64,000 nucleotides of DNA. Source: Tetrahymena thermophila SB210. Lineage: Eukaryota; Ciliophora; Oligohymenophorea; Hymenostomatida; Tetrahymenidae. Below are positions 12,361 through 24,911 of the stretch, one piece after another. Under the pieces are notes generated by a model, which saw only the letters and a program-made list of their open reading frames with translations, was not told where the DNA came from and searched no databases. The stretch's first letter is position 1; the number at the start of each line of letters is the position of its first letter. Location: NCBI RefSeq assembly GCF_000189635.1, contig NW_002476336.1, positions 1-64,000 on the forward strand, written 5' to 3'. Position numbers and translations under genes: made by a program.

Positions 12361-14717
12361 ATGAAACAATAATACATCAATTAAAATGAGTCTATATTAT
12401 AGGGATAAAATAGCAGAAATATCCAAGACATATAAGATATTAAGCAATTGAATAGTTCTAAATTTATTTCTTCAAGTAAAGAATCTTTTAGTTAAAAGTA
12501 GAACTCTCGCAAACAAAGTGGAGAAACAATATTTGGCAATGATTTTTTTGGGAATACTATTGATACATGTATAGATACAATAGAAGAATAAAGTTTAAAT
12601 TAAGTAAATGATGATATTATAAATGATTACCAAAATGATTAGTTTAGATCTATGTATGATAAGCAAAAAACTCCTACTAACTTTTATTCATCATTTAGAA
12701 ATTACCAGTCTGATAAATCAAGCATATTTTAAAGATTTAATAGCAACCTATCATAATAAGACAGTTAAAAAACTAACAACTAGAAGTTTATCCTTGATTA
12801 GTCTCAAAACAATCTTAGCATTAATAATAAGAAAAATTAGCTAACAGGAGATAGAGATGAAGATTTATATCCTTAACTTAATATCTTAAGAAAGACTTCT
12901 TCAATTTTATTAAAAAACAATTTGTCTTTAAATTTAAGTAGTAAGCACTTATCTGAGCAATAAGAAAATAAAAATCTATCACTTCTTTCAAGTAAGCGAA
13001 CTATTAAAACAGAAAAGTCTGATAGTTAAACTGAAGATCGTAATTAAAGTGGATTATACAAGTTACAAAGAATGTTAAATGAAGATAAAATATATTTTGA
13101 CAAAAAAAATATAGAGAGCTAAAATCCTTATTTTAGTTTGTAGATAAGTTAAAATGGACTGGTTAAATAAAAAAACCCAGGAATTAAGAGATAAAATACA
13201 ATGCTGCTTAAAAAAGCTAATCTTATAGAACAATAAAAAGAACTATCTACTCCCAAAAACCATTTAAACGTAGCAGAGCATAACTTTTCTCATAGCTCAT
13301 CAACTTTTAAGGAATCAATTAGAAGTGATAATTCAAAAGTTAATTAACAGAATCAAAGTGATTAATAGATAAGCTAAGAACAATAAATAGAAAATTAATT
13401 TTAATACAGTAATAAAGAATAATAACAATAATTATAGTAATAGTAATACTAGTAGTCATAAAATAGCTAAGTGGAATAAAATGAAAGCATTAACAAACTT
13501 TTTTTATTTTACAATACTTAGGCTAAAAAAAAAAAAAATGCTGACCATGAAAGATTTCAAAAAAGAAGATAGAATGAAACAAGGATTTACAATGAATTCG
13601 AGCCTAGACTGAAAACATTTACTAAATTTGGCTTTAAGATGATTGAGAAAGAATAAAATGATTATTTGAAGCCTTTTATGAGAGAGTTTTAAGCTAATGA
13701 ACCCAAAGGAACAATGTACGTGTCTGATTTGTGGTCTGATGTAAACATTTTAAAGTTTTTAGGTAATTGCAGAATGATCAGAGATAAATTAGTTTTAATC
13801 AAACTAGCTTAAAAATATTAATCAAGAGAAAATCTACTTAAATAAATTAACAATTCTAATTAGCTTTACTTTTCAAACGGCAGAGTAACCTAGCAAGAAA
13901 TGTACAATATCTCTTCAATTTTAAAAAAGATATACTCTGAAAACAAATAAAAAGGGGGTAGTAGTTCAGGCCATCATACTCCAAGAACGCCAGGAAAAGA
14001 AAGAGATAGTTTACTATTTGGTTAAAAAGCAAGCATTTTAAACCGAAAAGAAGAATTAAATCTAATGAATACTATCCACATGAATGAAGTCAAAAAATCA
14101 CATTAAAAAATCTAAGATAAAACGTTAATTGAACCATTTTAGCAAAAGATTTTTGATAAGAATAAAAAATCATATCTAGAGTAATTACAATAGAATTCCA
14201 ATAGAAGACTTTCCAAGCCAAAAACTGAATTAATTTCAGAAAGCTTACTTTTAAAAAGCCAATAGCACAAAGACCCATTAAGCAAAAATAATTTATATAA
14301 AAGTAGCTATCCCATAATTCACAAGCAAGCAAAATCTCAAATTTTAAATAAAATATACGACAAATAAGATTTATAATTTAATAATATGAAATTTAAACCT
14401 TTGGATGTTATGAATACAAGTCAAAAATAATTTGATTTAGAAAACTCTTAAGCTTTAAGTGATTCAAGAAAACTAAGTCTAAAAAATGATAAATCTTTAT
14501 AATTGAAGTATTTTTTTTTATTTTATTTTTAAAAATCATATTAATAAATAATTATAGAATTAAGAATTAGTAGTAAACGAAAATGATGGAGTGGATTGAC
14601 TAGATAGATTAGGAAATAATAGATAATGATTAACTATATGATTAGCTAAATAGGCACATCGAAAAGCTATAAGATGTAATTATAAAAAGAAATGATGAAT
14701 ATAATTCTGATTAATGA
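12361..14717 (+). CDS. Q/N/S-rich hypothetical protein, two exons
   Basis: A frame of more than 700 codons without TGA starts at the ATG at 12361. A 50-nt intron (14508-14557, GTATTT...TTATAG) joins it to a short exon that ends at TGA 14715-14717, giving 768 residues. Without splicing, a stop appears within about 30 codons. The first 370 residues are low complexity with a glutamine-rich stretch near 340-380. Residues of about 390-520 look folded, mixing charged and aromatic residues (for example MYVSDLWSDVNILKFLGNC), but I recognise no family. The end is acidic with EWIDQIDQEI-like helix character. No function is claimed. Confidence 0.75.
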
Positions 14718-15122
14718 AATATTATAAAAGAAATTCATAAAAATAAGTCGATTATTTTATCAATAAAATATTTAGAATCTATACAATTCAATCAATCTTC
14801 TTTATACTTTAACTTTATTTTTTTTTATATTTACATTCATTTTATATAGTTTTAATAGTTTACTTCCTAAATAAAAAAATTTTTTTTGTATTTCATGGTA
14901 AATAAATAGAAATTAAATTATACAAAAATATTAATTTGGCTTCTTTATCAATTAGTTGCTCTAAAAAAACTCCTTTAATAATCATACATTTTTTCTATAA
15001 ATAGCAAATAACTCGCTTATCTTTTATTTATATATAGAGTTCGGATTAAACCTAATTAAAAATTTTTTTCAAAAAAATCTTTATCCAAAAATTTAATTAA
15101 GGTAATCAAAAAATTTAGAGAA
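14718..15122. other. Intergenic spacer
   Basis: About 400 bp of AT-rich DNA between two plus-strand genes. Nothing recognisable. Confidence 0.6.
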
Positions 15123-16945
15123 ATGAAAATTTTAATTAAAAATCTTTTGTGTATTCTTATTATTAATTTAGCTTTTCTTTATTAAGAATCTGCTTCTTAA
15201 GATGTATTTGGCTAAAATCTTAAAGAATAGTTTGATAATACCTAGTCTTAGCTTATGTATACTCTTGAAGATGAGCATTAAAATAAATAAAGCAATGAAG
15301 TAACAGAATAAGAATTAGATTAAAATAAGTAGTTAAGATAACTTGAAGATTATTAAAATAATGATGATGAGCAAATTAATTAAGAATTTAATACTTCATC
15401 TATTTAAGAGGAATTAGAAAAACTTAAAGAATATGAAGCTAAGTTAAATCAAAAATGCTTTGTTGATTCAGATTGTGATGTTAAATAAATGTGCTAGCAA
15501 GGTCGCTGCTAAAGAAAGTCAGTCTTCCCTCTCAATTTTCCTGAAATATTTGGAAGCATTGTAATAATAACAATATTAGGATTTGGTCAAGCAGCAGGTA
15601 TTGGAGGAGGAACTTCAATCACACCAATATTATTAGCTCTTTTTTTATATGATACAAAAAAGAGTGTGGCTTTAGTTATTCTTCTTGTATTTAGTAGTTC
15701 GTTGGGAAATACAATTTAAATATCTCGAGAACGAACACATGATGGTGTACCAGTTATCGAATACCGCCTAATATTAGTAACTCTTCCTACTTTAATTGTG
15801 GGTACAGTTTATGGAGTGGCAGTTAATAAATTTTTACCTTCTATAGCTGTATGCATTCTGCTAGTTATTCTTCTGGCTTAGTAGATATAAAAATCATACT
15901 TGAGATACAAGAATATGAGAAAAAATGAATTAAAATTGATAAAAAATAGTAGTTTATTAAGTTCATAAGATAAAGTTATTGATGATGAACAAATAAAAAG
16001 CTAGATTTAATCATAATAATAAAACTAATATTAGCAAGAAGTTAATCAAATGATTCCTCTATTAGATATAACAGCTGTAGATTAAGTAGATTCAAAATTA
16101 ACATAAAAATAAGAGCTCTAAGCATTAATAAAAGAAGAGTAAGATTTATACCCTAAAAAAACAATAACATAAATTTGTGCTGTAAGCGCTTTTGTAATTA
16201 TATTTTCTTTGTTGCGTGGAGGGAGCAAGTTTGACTCATTGCTAGGTATCTAAGCATGCGGATTTATTTATCAGCTTATGAATTTAATAATATCAATTAC
16301 TTTTTTTTATTGGATAACATAAATAATGAAGGAATATAATGAAACTGAAAAAAAAAAAGAAAATTTAGGATATGATTTTCCTTATGGCAAACTAACATTT
16401 GAAGCTATGAGAGAATATGCAAAAACTGGATTATTAGCAGGATTTTTGGGAGGGATGCTTGGAATAGGTAAATAATTTGCAAATTTAATTTTGTATCAAA
16501 TTATAAAAATTCAATAAAAGATTAAATATTAACCTCAAATTTTTAATTTCTTATAGTCCAAAATTAATAATAGTAAATATTTTAATTAAAAGGTGGAGGT
16601 ATCATTTTAATACCTAGGTGGCTTGAGTATGGTATCTCTTCAACAAGAACTACTGCTTGCACTCTAACTATTATTTGCTTTACTACTTTTAATAGTTTTT
16701 TTTAGTTTTATTTATCTGGAGTCTACACAATAGGAGAAATTGTATTCTTTAGTTTTATTGCATTCTTAAGTTCTTTTATTTGCAAAGCAGTCAAAAATTA
16801 TGTTAAAAGAACAAAAAAGGAATCCATTTTAGTTCTCATTCTTACAATTTTTATGATAGTAGCTTCATCACTTCTTAGTGGAATAGTGATATATCATGCA
16901 GTTGATAATTTTGAAGATTCAACTAAATTTGGTAGATTTTGCTGA
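15123..16945 (+). CDS. TSUP (TauE/SafE-like) membrane transporter
   Basis: Predicted multi-spanning anion or organosulfonate transporter, 565 residues. A signal-peptide-like N-terminus (residues 1-20) is followed by an acidic Q/E-rich segment and a cysteine cluster (CFVDSDCDVKQMCQQGRC). The first TSUP half starts with GFGQAAGIGGGTSITPILLA; the second repeats the motif as GGMLGIGGGIILIPRWLEYG. The two halves are separated by a charged loop. An intron at 16468-16592 splits the second GIGGG codon block, and splicing restores it exactly, which supports the model. Eukaryotic TSUP proteins of this layout, with an extracytosolic N-terminal domain, occur in plants and protists. Substrate unknown. Confidence 0.88.
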
Positions 16946-17632
16946 TATTTTCTTTGTATATTGTTTTTTAATCAATAAGTAAGTAATCATAAAATTATCA
17001 CATAAATTTTTGATTATCCTTAAATATAATTTGATATATATAATCAAAATATCAATTACTAAATCATTTTAATAACCTTTATCTTGATTGTAATAAGTTT
17101 TATTTACTATAGTGTGAAACCCAATTTTTTACTATTTTACTTCACTAAACTATATAAATTCGTATGTATCTATTAAATTATTTACTAATTTTAAGTTGTA
17201 AATCTAGTCATATTTATAAGTATGATGTATATAAATAATACATTTTTATTTAAATTTAATTAAAAATATTTTGAAATTAATTTTTATTTTATCAAACAAA
17301 TAAATATAATATAAGTGTTTATTATAAAAAATGACAAATTTAAAATTATTTAGCATTTTCTGTTTTAAAATTTTAAAAATTATAATTTAAAATAACTTGA
17401 TATAAACAACATGAAATACATGTATATAAATATAGATATTAATCATATTGATCATTTTTATTTTGAAAACTAAATAAAAATTTACTCTGCTAAAATTTTA
17501 TTTATTATTTATTATTTATTTATTGTTTAAATATAAATAAATTAAATGACAATTAACTTTTGATTATTAAGCTAAATAAGTGTTTAAATAAATAACTCAC
17601 TATCAATCAATTAAAAAAAGAATATGCCCTCT
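16946..17632. other. Convergent intergenic region
   Basis: AT-rich spacer between the convergent 3' ends of the TSUP and synaptojanin-like genes. It has TTTATTTATT runs but no gene or structured RNA that I can see. Confidence 0.6.
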
Positions 17633-20600
17633 TCATTCTTCTTTTATAACTTATAAAGCTTTTTTTTGTTCTTGTGTGGATTTATCTTCTATAACACAAA
17701 TATCAAAGCTACTCATTTTTCTGTGCCTACTTTGTTAAGCTTAATCTTCTATATCTTCATCTTCTTTTTAATTTATTTCAAAACTTTGTAAATTTTTTAG
17801 ACTGCTACACTAGCTTTATTTTAGTAATTTTTTATCTTTGTCCTCTTTACTTAATTCTTTGCTGCTTATATAATCTTTGATTAGAGGTAACTAGAATAAC
17901 TACTATCCTTTATCTTCTTTATCATTTTAATTGTTATTGAAAAATGAAATTGTAACATTACCATTTTATTTTTAATTGGACTCTTTACTTTAATTATTAA
18001 CATTTGTTTCGACTTTACCTTATATATTACTTGAATTCAAATTATTTTCTTACTATTACTATTATGATAATTCCATTTAACAATTTTAAGATCTTTTTAT
18101 ATTAATTTCTTACTCATTACATTAATTATTTTAGTTATTCTCGTTTAAAATATTTTATAGCAAAGAGTATCTTTCACTTTATGATTAATCATCTTAATCT
18201 TCTTCGTTTGTATTCATAATCATAGTTACAGATGCATCTAATGATAATGAATTATTTTCAGTATTTTCCTACCCTGAGCGACTGTGATTTAATTTGTTTA
18301 ATGTTTATTTTTCTAATACTTAAGGTGGCTTAAAAAACTCAAATATTCTAGGAGCATTCTAAGCATCTATAAATATCTTTTATTCTAAGTTAATATTTTT
18401 CTAATTATCTTTATTTTAACTATCTTTCAACTACTTTGGCAAATTAAAAACAGCAGAAAATGATATAGGTCTATTACAAGTAATAAAATATTTATTCTTA
18501 TATAAAAATAATTTATTTACGAATATGAAGCATCTAATATTTCTTCATGCTGTTGATAAGATTATATTTAATATTCTATATTTTATTTATTTTTATTGAC
18601 GAATATTCTATCAAACCTTTTTATTAATAATTCTAATTTAAGATCAAATATATTTAATTACAAAATATTTTTACCAACTATATTTATTATCTGAGTTTTT
18701 ATCTACCTTCTTTTTTGATTAGGGGAGATAGTCTATTTATCCTTCTACATAGCTGCTAAGAAAATTTTGTAGCTTTTAAAAATTTTTAAATTGATCAAAA
18801 TCTAACAAGAAATTTATGCATTTTTAAAGTTATTCATAATTATTTTCTTATTTGAGTATTTGATAGTTGTTTATATGCTCTTGAATAATTTAATTTGACA
18901 AGGTGATTTAAAAATTTAAATTTCCCAGCAATATTTATACATCTAATTCTTAAAATTAGGTTTATTAATTATCTGTAATTGAATAATTTTATATAAAAAT
19001 ATTTTTCATATATTCATTGAGTAATTATATCCTTTTTTCATGATCTTCGCTTTTTTCTGGCAAATAACAACTAAGAAAAGCAAACTGTGATGACTCTATT
19101 AAATATTTAACTCCTACACAACCATATATCTTTGATTCATCTCCAAAAATAGGTGAAAAAACCTAAAAACAAATATAAAGTAAAATCAATAAATTAAAAA
19201 GTAAAAGATAGATATATTTATTTACTTCATCTATTTATAGTTAAATAACTTAATAAGGGAGAGAAGACAAAACATAAGCAGTAATCATTATTTTACTGTT
19301 TTTAGAATAATGATAAGAAACCATTTTATATTCTTATCCGAATTACATTATACATTTTTATATCAATTAAAACCAATAACTTTAAATTGCATTATCAAAA
19401 TCATTTATGTTTTGAAATGTAAAAAATATAAAATCTGGAGGTATGGATCTCTCAAAGTTTATAAAACATGTTTCCTCCATATTTTAATTTTAAATATTAA
19501 ATTACTGAGTATTCCATGTTATAGTTAGCAAATTTAAATTTATATTATTTTTATCTAGTATACAGCTCTGTTTAATATCAAAATCAATGTTTTTTTGTTC
19601 CTGATCTTAATTTTCTTAAGAATCAAAATACTTTTAATCTTTTTCTTAGTTTTCTTTCACCTCTTCATTATTCTAAATTACTGTTTAAAAATTATATAAA
19701 AACTAATCAATACAACAAATTTACTTGATTTATCTAATTATCCAGAAGATTAATAGTTTCTACCCGTTATAATATCTAAACATTCTTATTTATAGCTATC
19801 TTCAAAATTTCCTTTGTAAAATCTCTCTATTCCTTTTAAACTTTAATCTAAAAACCCCATAAATCCTATATTCCCTTATTTAGTTGCTTTAGAAGTAGTT
19901 GCACCAGTGCCTGCATAGTGTTTACTAATTTAATCACCATTATCTGCCCAAGCGTTTTTAAAATTTGTCATAAAAGGGTGAATTTTTTTACCTTAAGTTT
20001 GGCCATCAATTAGATTTAAAATGGGTGAATCAAATTCTTTTATGGTTTACTTATTCATATGATTCATCATATGCTCAATAACTATGCCAGCTTTTTTATA
20101 ATTTATATAATTATATACTATAAAATACATTAAAGATAGTTTTTAAAAAATAAATCTTTTCCATTTCTTTGAATATTCACTTATCTTGAAAAAATATTTA
20201 ATTTTAATTATACACTATTTAAAAAACACTTTATTGGGTATTTAAATTTAATTCTAATAAATTCAGTTAATTTTATTTTTATACCTATTTTTGTCATAAA
20301 AACATTTGTCCTGTCCAAACAATCTAAGCAATTAGTTCTAATTACTCCAGTTTATTCAAACAAAATTTTATTTGTATTCTAATCTAGAGCAAAAAATTTA
20401 AAGGAATATGTAATGAGCTTAAGACTCTCAGCAAGTTCGTTAATATTCTAATAGTTAAATCTAAGATATTATAAAATAAATAAATCCTTAAATGTTTTCT
20501 TATTTATATACTTTAAATCATTTAAAAAAATTAAAATTAATTATAACCCTTTACAAGCTTCATGAAAATCAAAGAATTCATATCTGAGGAAATTTAAGGA

Positions 20601-21938
20601 GCACTTTTAAATACAGTTCTCAAATTACTATGTCAGTTATTACTCAAGGTGTTTAGTTTTACTCATTAAATTTACACACATTACATTTTTGTAATCTTAT
20701 TTGATCTTTTAAAAGTGTTTCAAAAAAGCTTTTTTATTCTCTTCCTCAGTTTTTATTAATTAAAGAGTAGCTTAAAACCCTTTTTATTCCCAAAATAAAG
20801 GAACGCTGCCTCTAATTTATGTGTGGGAACAACAAATAGAACCCAATTACAAAATTTATTCAGATTCACAGTAATTTGCAACATTTCCGTCTTCATCAAC
20901 TCCTTTAAATTTATTTTTTATTAGTGTGCTATGGAAGTTAGACAAATAAATAATTACCTCTATGATTATATCTGGTTCCTCCTCTAAAAGATGACCTCCT
21001 GGTTATCAAAGTGTATTGTATAGGCTGATTATCTTTAAGTAGGGTAGTAAATTATGTAACGAAACCTTAAATTAGTTAAATGCACCACTTCTTATTGACC
21101 AAGTTGCTATTTCTAAGTGGATCCATTAAATGATAATTCCATAAGAATTAAATATTAGGTTTTAGTGGGTATCTATTCTAGTCCTCCAATGATTGGCTGA
21201 TGCTATAACTAAAAGAAAAATAATGCCCTGTTTGCAGAATCTTTTTTATTAAAATAGAACTTTGTTAGAATTATTTTTAAATTTTAATAAATATTCTAAA
21301 TAAATAAATAAATACGTTTGAGATTTGCTGCAAATAACAATTAATTGATTTGCTTTAATTTCCAGTGATTTCATCTCTCTAATTATTTACATCAATAAAT
21401 AAAAAAATAAATACTTGAATATCTAATTTATTTTGTGAATGTATGTGTTATAAAGATTTGCAAGGTTAGTATAAAAAACTACTTCTATGCAGATCATGTG
21501 AACTTTGAGAATCAAAAAAATATCTTATTTTTGAATAGTAGCCACTTTTTTAGCGTCCTGAACCATAACTAAAAAGTCATATCCATAATTTTTAAAAGAA
21601 AGTATGCCTAAAAAAGCACTGAAATTGTATGCTCTATTCTCCTCTTAAATGTCGTATTTTAAACCTAATCAAGATAAATAAATTTTCAAATGTTAAAAAT
21701 AACCAAGTAATTTTCAACTAACATCTTTGTAGATTGGCTAAAACTGTCTTTTAATATGTAGCTTAGTTCCAACTACAAAGTAATCAGGGTTAGCTTTAAT
21801 CTACCACATAATAAATAATTAGTTTATTAAAATATAAAAATGTAATTATACTAAAATTTCATTTCTAGATATGCTAACTTCTATTGCTTTCAGATTATTT
21901 GTATCGCCAATTTTTTATTGCTGCTTAAAAATTAACAT
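17633..21938 (-). CDS. Synaptojanin-like protein: Sac phosphatase + degenerate inositol 5-phosphatase domain
   Basis: Eleven exons, 1164 residues. Exons on the minus strand: 21938-21852, 21800-21719, 21664-21483, 21327-20958, 20902-20548, 20460-20285, 20090-19725, 19680-19226, 19162-18675, 18616-18521, 18470-17633. The Sac domain matches the family along its length: FSAFLGIL, GHYFSFSYSI, SSFRGGTRYNHRG, VDEDGNVANYCESEQ, QIRGSVPLFWEQ, DFHEACKG and the catalytic RTNCLDCLDRTN (CX5R, C403 to R409), so PI-phosphate phosphatase activity is likely. Residues of about 585-900 follow the inositol 5-phosphatase fold order (TWNT, PPDFIFFTFQ, FAFLSCYL, LLGNLNFQ, YSWFDRIF, PISFSAVF) but key catalytic residues differ. 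The tail is low complexity, with a PPQVL stretch. The junction at 21328-21482 is the least certain. Confidence 0.87.
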
Positions 21939-22451
21939 TTTTATAAGTTTAAGGTATAAGCAATCGAAGCCCTATATTTAGAAGTCTTTTCAAATTCTTT
22001 TTATAAATTTTTTTAATTGCAAAATTTTTTTATTCTTTTAATTATCATGTAATTAATTCGCCAAATTCTTTTTGTAAAGCAACAATTATGACGACAACAT
22101 TCAAAAATATTGCAAAATTTTCAAATTATATCATAAAAAATTTACATAGGTAGGGCACTAAGCTATTTAAATTCTGAAAATACTATTTATTTTTAGTTAT
22201 TAAAAAAATTTAATAATTCTACTTTTAAAAAAAAATAAAAATAATTTTTTACAATGATTCTAAAAATTAATTATCTGAGATATTTGTTTGGTTTGTTTGG
22301 AATTATTCTTAATTTTTAAATTAATTTGGAGAATATTTATTTTAATTATCAAATCCATTATTAAAGTGGGTACATGTAAATTAATTAACAAATACAAAAC
22401 AATTTACTATTACAATGATTTTACATATTAAAATAATTCTTTTTTATTTTA
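21939..22451. other. Intergenic spacer
   Basis: Between the stop of the EamA gene and the start of the synaptojanin-like gene. AT-rich. A short open stretch upstream of 21938 in another frame is probably fortuitous. Confidence 0.55.
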
Positions 22452-23381
22452 TCATTAAGAAATACTGATACTACTTGCAACTATAATTATTGCTCCAATT
22501 ATACTTGTTAATTAAACTTCAGTATCAGCAAAAAAGATATCTATGAGAAATGTTAGAACGACTTATAAATATGCTAAAGGAGCTATTTTAGAGGCTTTTT
22601 CTAATGTTAGTGCCTTTGTTGCAAAATATTAGCCAAGAAATCCATTTAAAGACAATAAAGTTATGATAAAAATAAATTTCAGTGTGATCAGTTATTAGTC
22701 TTCTTTAAATAAAATTAAAACAGAAGATGTTACTATTGAAACTATGTAGTAGTATTGTAATTAAGTACCACTTTTCATTTAAAAATCAACAGATAATTTC
22801 CTAATTACTGTTGAAGCAGATGCTATTGAAACACTAGCTAAAAGACCTAAAGTACTTCCTAAGTATCTATAAAAGCTTGAAATATTATCTAAATTATTTT
22901 CATCCCCAAATAAAGCTGCTGGTCTGCAAACTAAAATAATTCCAATAAAAGAACATAAGCACAACAATATAGTTTTTAATGATAATTTTTCTGATAAAAA
23001 GCAGTAGGCTAAAAAATTTGTCCATATAGGATTTGTGTTTATGAGTACTACAGCATCTGATATATTCATCATAGAAAAGCAATAAAACATAGATAAAGTT
23101 GAGCAAGCACCATTAATTCCTCTAAATAATACTAATTTAAATGCTTCCTTTTTTTCTACATAGGTTGGATTTTTATTTATCTTGCAAAGAATTATATTAA
23201 TAATAAATCCTATAATCATTCTCATGTTCATAATTTAAAGTGAAGAATGTTCAGATCTGAGTAAATAAATACAATAATACATTCCTGAAGTAAAAAAAGG
23301 AGCTATAATAGCATAAAATATAGCAGCTTTTTAATTATATTTATTTTCAAGTTTAATAATATTTCTCAAATATCCATTCAT
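22452..23381 (-). CDS. EamA/DMT-family transporter (SLC35-like)
   Basis: Single exon, 309 residues, the usual size for a ten-helix drug/metabolite transporter. Hydrophobic helices run throughout. Recognisable DMT features are FRGINGACSTLSMFYCFSMM, then ISDAVVLINTNPIWTNFLAY, then EKLSLKTILLCLCSFIGIIL in the first half. The second half has LGLLASVSIASASTVIRKL and ends in YLQVVLTFLIDIFFADTEV and a final helix. The pattern resembles the SLC35G/EamA branch, which carries metabolites or nucleotide sugars, but I cannot assign a substrate. The ATG at 23381 is chosen because a conserved first helix follows; an internal Met at about residue 50 is a less likely start. Confidence 0.85.
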
Positions 23382-24911
23382 CTTTAATGTAACAATTTTT
23401 AATTTTTACTATTATTTTTTAAATACATTTTATATCAAATAATCTATTAATTGATTTTAAACATTAAATTTTTAGAGCTCTTTAGAAAAATAATTTGATA
23501 TATTAAATCATTATATGATTTTATATGTTTAACATTCGTTTAAGTGACGGATTTAATAGAAAGTCTTCTATTTTAATTATTTTTTTTGATAGATTCTTAT
23601 CTGGCCTGATACAAAATTATAAAAGAAAACTTTTGTAAACTGAAGAGTTAAAATTAAAATATATAAAATATTATTGTAACAAATTTTGTTAAAAAAAACT
23701 TTGGTAGATTATTGATATACTAATTCATTATAGGAAATGATATATTTAATACTTGATTTGAATGAAGAATGGAATAAAAGCAAATCTATTTTATATTTTG
23801 ATAGATTCTTATCAAGATTTATACAAAAATATAAAAGAAAATAATGCAAATACTCATTAATTATGGAAGATCTATTTTAATGTTATTAACTGAAAATTTG
23901 GCCTTTTGTCTAAATTAAAAAACAATTTTTTTCTCAAAAATTGGTCTTATTTATTCAGTTTCTATAGTATATATCTTATATGTATTAGAAAGATTAAGCA
24001 AAATAAAAACATTCTTATTAATAAATTTAGCTGAAAATAATTTAAGAAAATATTGATAAAACAAACATAATCTAAATATTTTAATTTTTAATGACAAATT
24101 AATTTTATATGATAAAGAAAACATATATTTTCAATTTTTTGATTTTTTCTAAAAAACTATTAAAAAAAAATTTATGAATTTATTAAAAGTTTAATAAAAA
24201 GAAAAAGTTCTAATATAAATTAGTTATTTCAATTCAAAAACTGCAATTATATTATCCTTTATAATAAATTAAATTTGATTATAAACAATATTAGATAAAT
24301 ATAAAATAATATTAGTATTTAAATCTAATCATTTGTTTTTCATAATTTATTTGTGAGGGATTTATCTAAAATTAATATGCAGAAATGTATGTTTTAATTT
24401 CAAGATAATATCCTTGAAATTATTATGAATAATTAATTTAATTTTATGGCTAATTTTTAATTTATTATTTTAAATTCATTTACTTTTAAATTTTTTGTTA
24501 ACAACACTTTCAGCTTTTTAAAATGAAGATCATAGAAAAATAAAATTTGAAAAATCAAATAAATTTTAGTTTCAATTATCAATTTATCATTCATGTTTGT
24601 TTTTACAAGTGAATGAATAAATAAATAAAATATATTTAAAATATATTAGGAGAAGAATATTGAAAATTATAAAATTTTGTAATCAATCCATAGAAATATT
24701 ATTTATTTATTTATTAGCTTGTTAATTGATAAAAGAAGAAATAGGAAAAAATATATCTTAATTATATTAAACATAATTATAATTAAAAATATTAATAGGG
24801 TGTTACTTTTGATAAGTCAAAAAAGTTAGTTAGCTTATTTTTTATTTTGATTAGTTTTTGAACATAGAATAAATATCCAAACAATTTAAAGATTAAGTAA
24901 ACAGTATAAAA
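23382..24911. other. Divergent intergenic region
   Basis: About 1.5 kb of AT-rich DNA between divergent genes. It holds the imperfect duplication listed separately and TTTATTTATT stretches near 24700. No gene seen. Confidence 0.6.
23497..23845. repeat. Imperfect direct duplication, period about 212-217 bp
   Basis: Two blocks are repeated. GATATATTAAATCATTATAT (from 23497) resembles GATATACTAATTCATTATA (from 23714). The 43-bp segment starting GATAGATTCTTATC at 23588 recurs at 23800 and ends with ATACAAAA(T/A)TATAAAAGAAAA in both. Spacing is similar for both blocks, so this is one diverged duplication. Confidence 0.65.

Noticed and set aside
22900-23106. Second minus-strand frame inside the EamA transporter.
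   Set aside because: Shadow of the transporter in another frame; the transporter frame has clear family motifs.
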